A stretch of 64,000 nucleotides of DNA from Cohnella sp. OV330. Lineage in GTDB: Bacteria > Bacillota > Bacilli > Paenibacillales > Paenibacillaceae. Position 1 is the stretch's first letter. Every line of letters starts with the position of its first letter. Where the stretch lies: contig NZ_FOKE01000006.1 in assembly GCF_900112065.1 (NCBI RefSeq), positions 248,001 to 312,000 on the forward strand, written 5' to 3'. A program made the position numbers and the translations under genes. Under the pieces are notes generated by a model. It saw nothing but the letters and a program-made list of their open reading frames with translations. It was not told where the DNA came from and did no database searches. This document shows, one piece after another, positions 63,361 to 64,000 of the stretch.

Positions 63361-64000
63361 TTGACGACGACCTGGATACTTAACGGACTTACGATCGATC
63401 CCGAGACCGGCGATACGGTCAAGAAGCACTTGAAATTGGAGAACGGCCTGGTCGCGCAATGGCTTGACGGCTCCGCTGAGCCGGACGTGGGAAGCGCCGA
63501 GGCGATCGACGCCGCCGGCAAGCTCGTATCGCCCGGATTGATCGACATGCACGTGCATCTGCGCGAGCCGGGCTTCGAACATAAGGAAACGATCGCTTCC
63601 GGTACGGCTTCGGCGGCGAAAGGCGGCTTCACGACGATCGCCTGCATGCCGAACACGCGGCCGGTCATCGATACGCCGGACACGGTGAAGCTGGTGTTGG
63701 AGAGAGCCGAGGCCGCTTGCGGCGTGCGCGTCCTTCCTTACGCGGCGATCACCAAAAACGAGCTCGGCCGCGAGCTCACCGACTTCGAATCGCTGAAAAG
63801 CGCAGGCGCGATCGGCTTCACCGACGACGGCGTCGGCGTGCAGAACGCGCAAATGATGAAAAACGCGATGGCGCTGGCGAAGTCGCTCGACATGCCGATC
63901 ATCGCGCACTGCGAGGACGATTCGCTCGTGGTCGGCGCCGCGGTGTCCGAAGGCGCGTTCGCCAAAAGGCACGGCCTGAAGGGCATTCCGAACGAATCGG
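63361..64000 (+). CDS. pyrC: Dihydroorotase PyrC, cut by window edge
   Basis: Zinc amidohydrolase that closes carbamoyl-aspartate to dihydroorotate in pyrimidine synthesis. The first 213 residues are present. Metal ligands H64 and H66 in [10 protein letters not shown], the [21 protein letters not shown] block and [10 protein letters not shown] are seen. The TTG start has AAAGGAGG upstream. It directly follows pyrR; the pyrP and pyrB genes that stand between them in Bacillus subtilis are missing. The frame is open to the window end. Confidence 0.95.
   Translation, partial: MTTTWILNGLTIDPETGDTVKKHLKLENGLVAQWLDGSAEPDVGSAEAIDAAGKLVSPGLIDMHVHLREPGFEHKETIASGTASAAKGGFTTIACMPNTRPVIDTPDTVKLVLERAEAACGVRVLPYAAITKNELGRELTDFESLKSAGAIGFTDDGVGVQNAQMMKNAMALAKSLDMPIIAHCEDDSLVVGAAVSEGAFAKRHGLKGIPNES

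Overview
The window is high-GC chromosomal DNA from an endospore-forming Gram-positive bacterium of the Paenibacillaceae (Cohnella- or Paenibacillus-like). The evidence is the mur/fts cluster interleaved with spoVD, spoVE, spoIIGA-sigE-sigG and divIVA, a Bacillus-type gene order (yla, ylb, dcw, ylm, ileS-lspA-pyrR), a T-box before ileS and a PyrR attenuator. No rRNA, tRNA, prophage or CRISPR was found.

Layout. 1-8.4 kb: a truncated exported subtilisin-like protease, a YpuI-like protein, a DUF1540 protein, a lytic transglycosylase, a NifZ/ThiI tRNA-thiolation pair, two divergent TerC-family membrane proteins and a small membrane protein. 8.4-19.9 kb: typA-ylaH, an LCP cell-wall ligase, a YlaJ-like lipoprotein, ylaK (PIN-PhoH), an orphan solute-binding protein, an exported coiled-coil protein, a DUF2626 protein, a GerR/RsfA-type regulator, panE and a DUF3397 protein. 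20-23.8 kb: a TspO-like protein, bshC and an S-adenosylhomocysteine hydrolase. 23.9-44.3 kb: the division and cell-wall cluster mraZ-rsmH-ftsL-pbpB-spoVD-murE-murF-mraY-murD-spoVE-murG-murB-murA-divIB-ftsA-ftsZ. 44.5-47.4 kb: an accessory segment with a membrane HD-GYP protein and an AT-richer island carrying a catalytically degenerate IS1595-like protein. 47.5-54.4 kb: spoIIGA-sigE-sigG, then ylmC-pgeF-ylmE-sepF-ylmG-ylmH-divIVA. 54.4-64 kb: T-box-ileS, a DUF5665 protein, a reversed ylyA-like gene, lspA, rluD, a diaminopimelate aminotransferase, and pyrR with the start of pyrC.

How it works together. Most genes supply peptidoglycan precursors (murA-F, mraY, murG, the DAP aminotransferase), assemble the divisome (ftsA, ftsZ, ftsL, divIB, pbpB, sepF, divIVA) or switch the same machinery to sporulation (spoVD, spoVE, spoIIGA, sigE, sigG). 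Candidate control sites fit this: MraZ boxes before mraZ, tandem promoters including a SigH-like one before ftsA, a long-spacer promoter with a possible Spo0A box before spoIIGA, a SigF-like promoter before sigG and a SigE-like promoter before murB.

The most unusual part is 45.9-47.3 kb. An intact IS1595-type gene, apparently without its catalytic residues, has a near-consensus promoter inside an inverted repeat. It is bracketed by four direct copies (two 57-bp steps, then 42 bp) and two inverted copies of an 18-bp motif. This could be a domesticated transposase acting on its own dispersed repeats, inserted directly upstream of the sporulation sigma operon.
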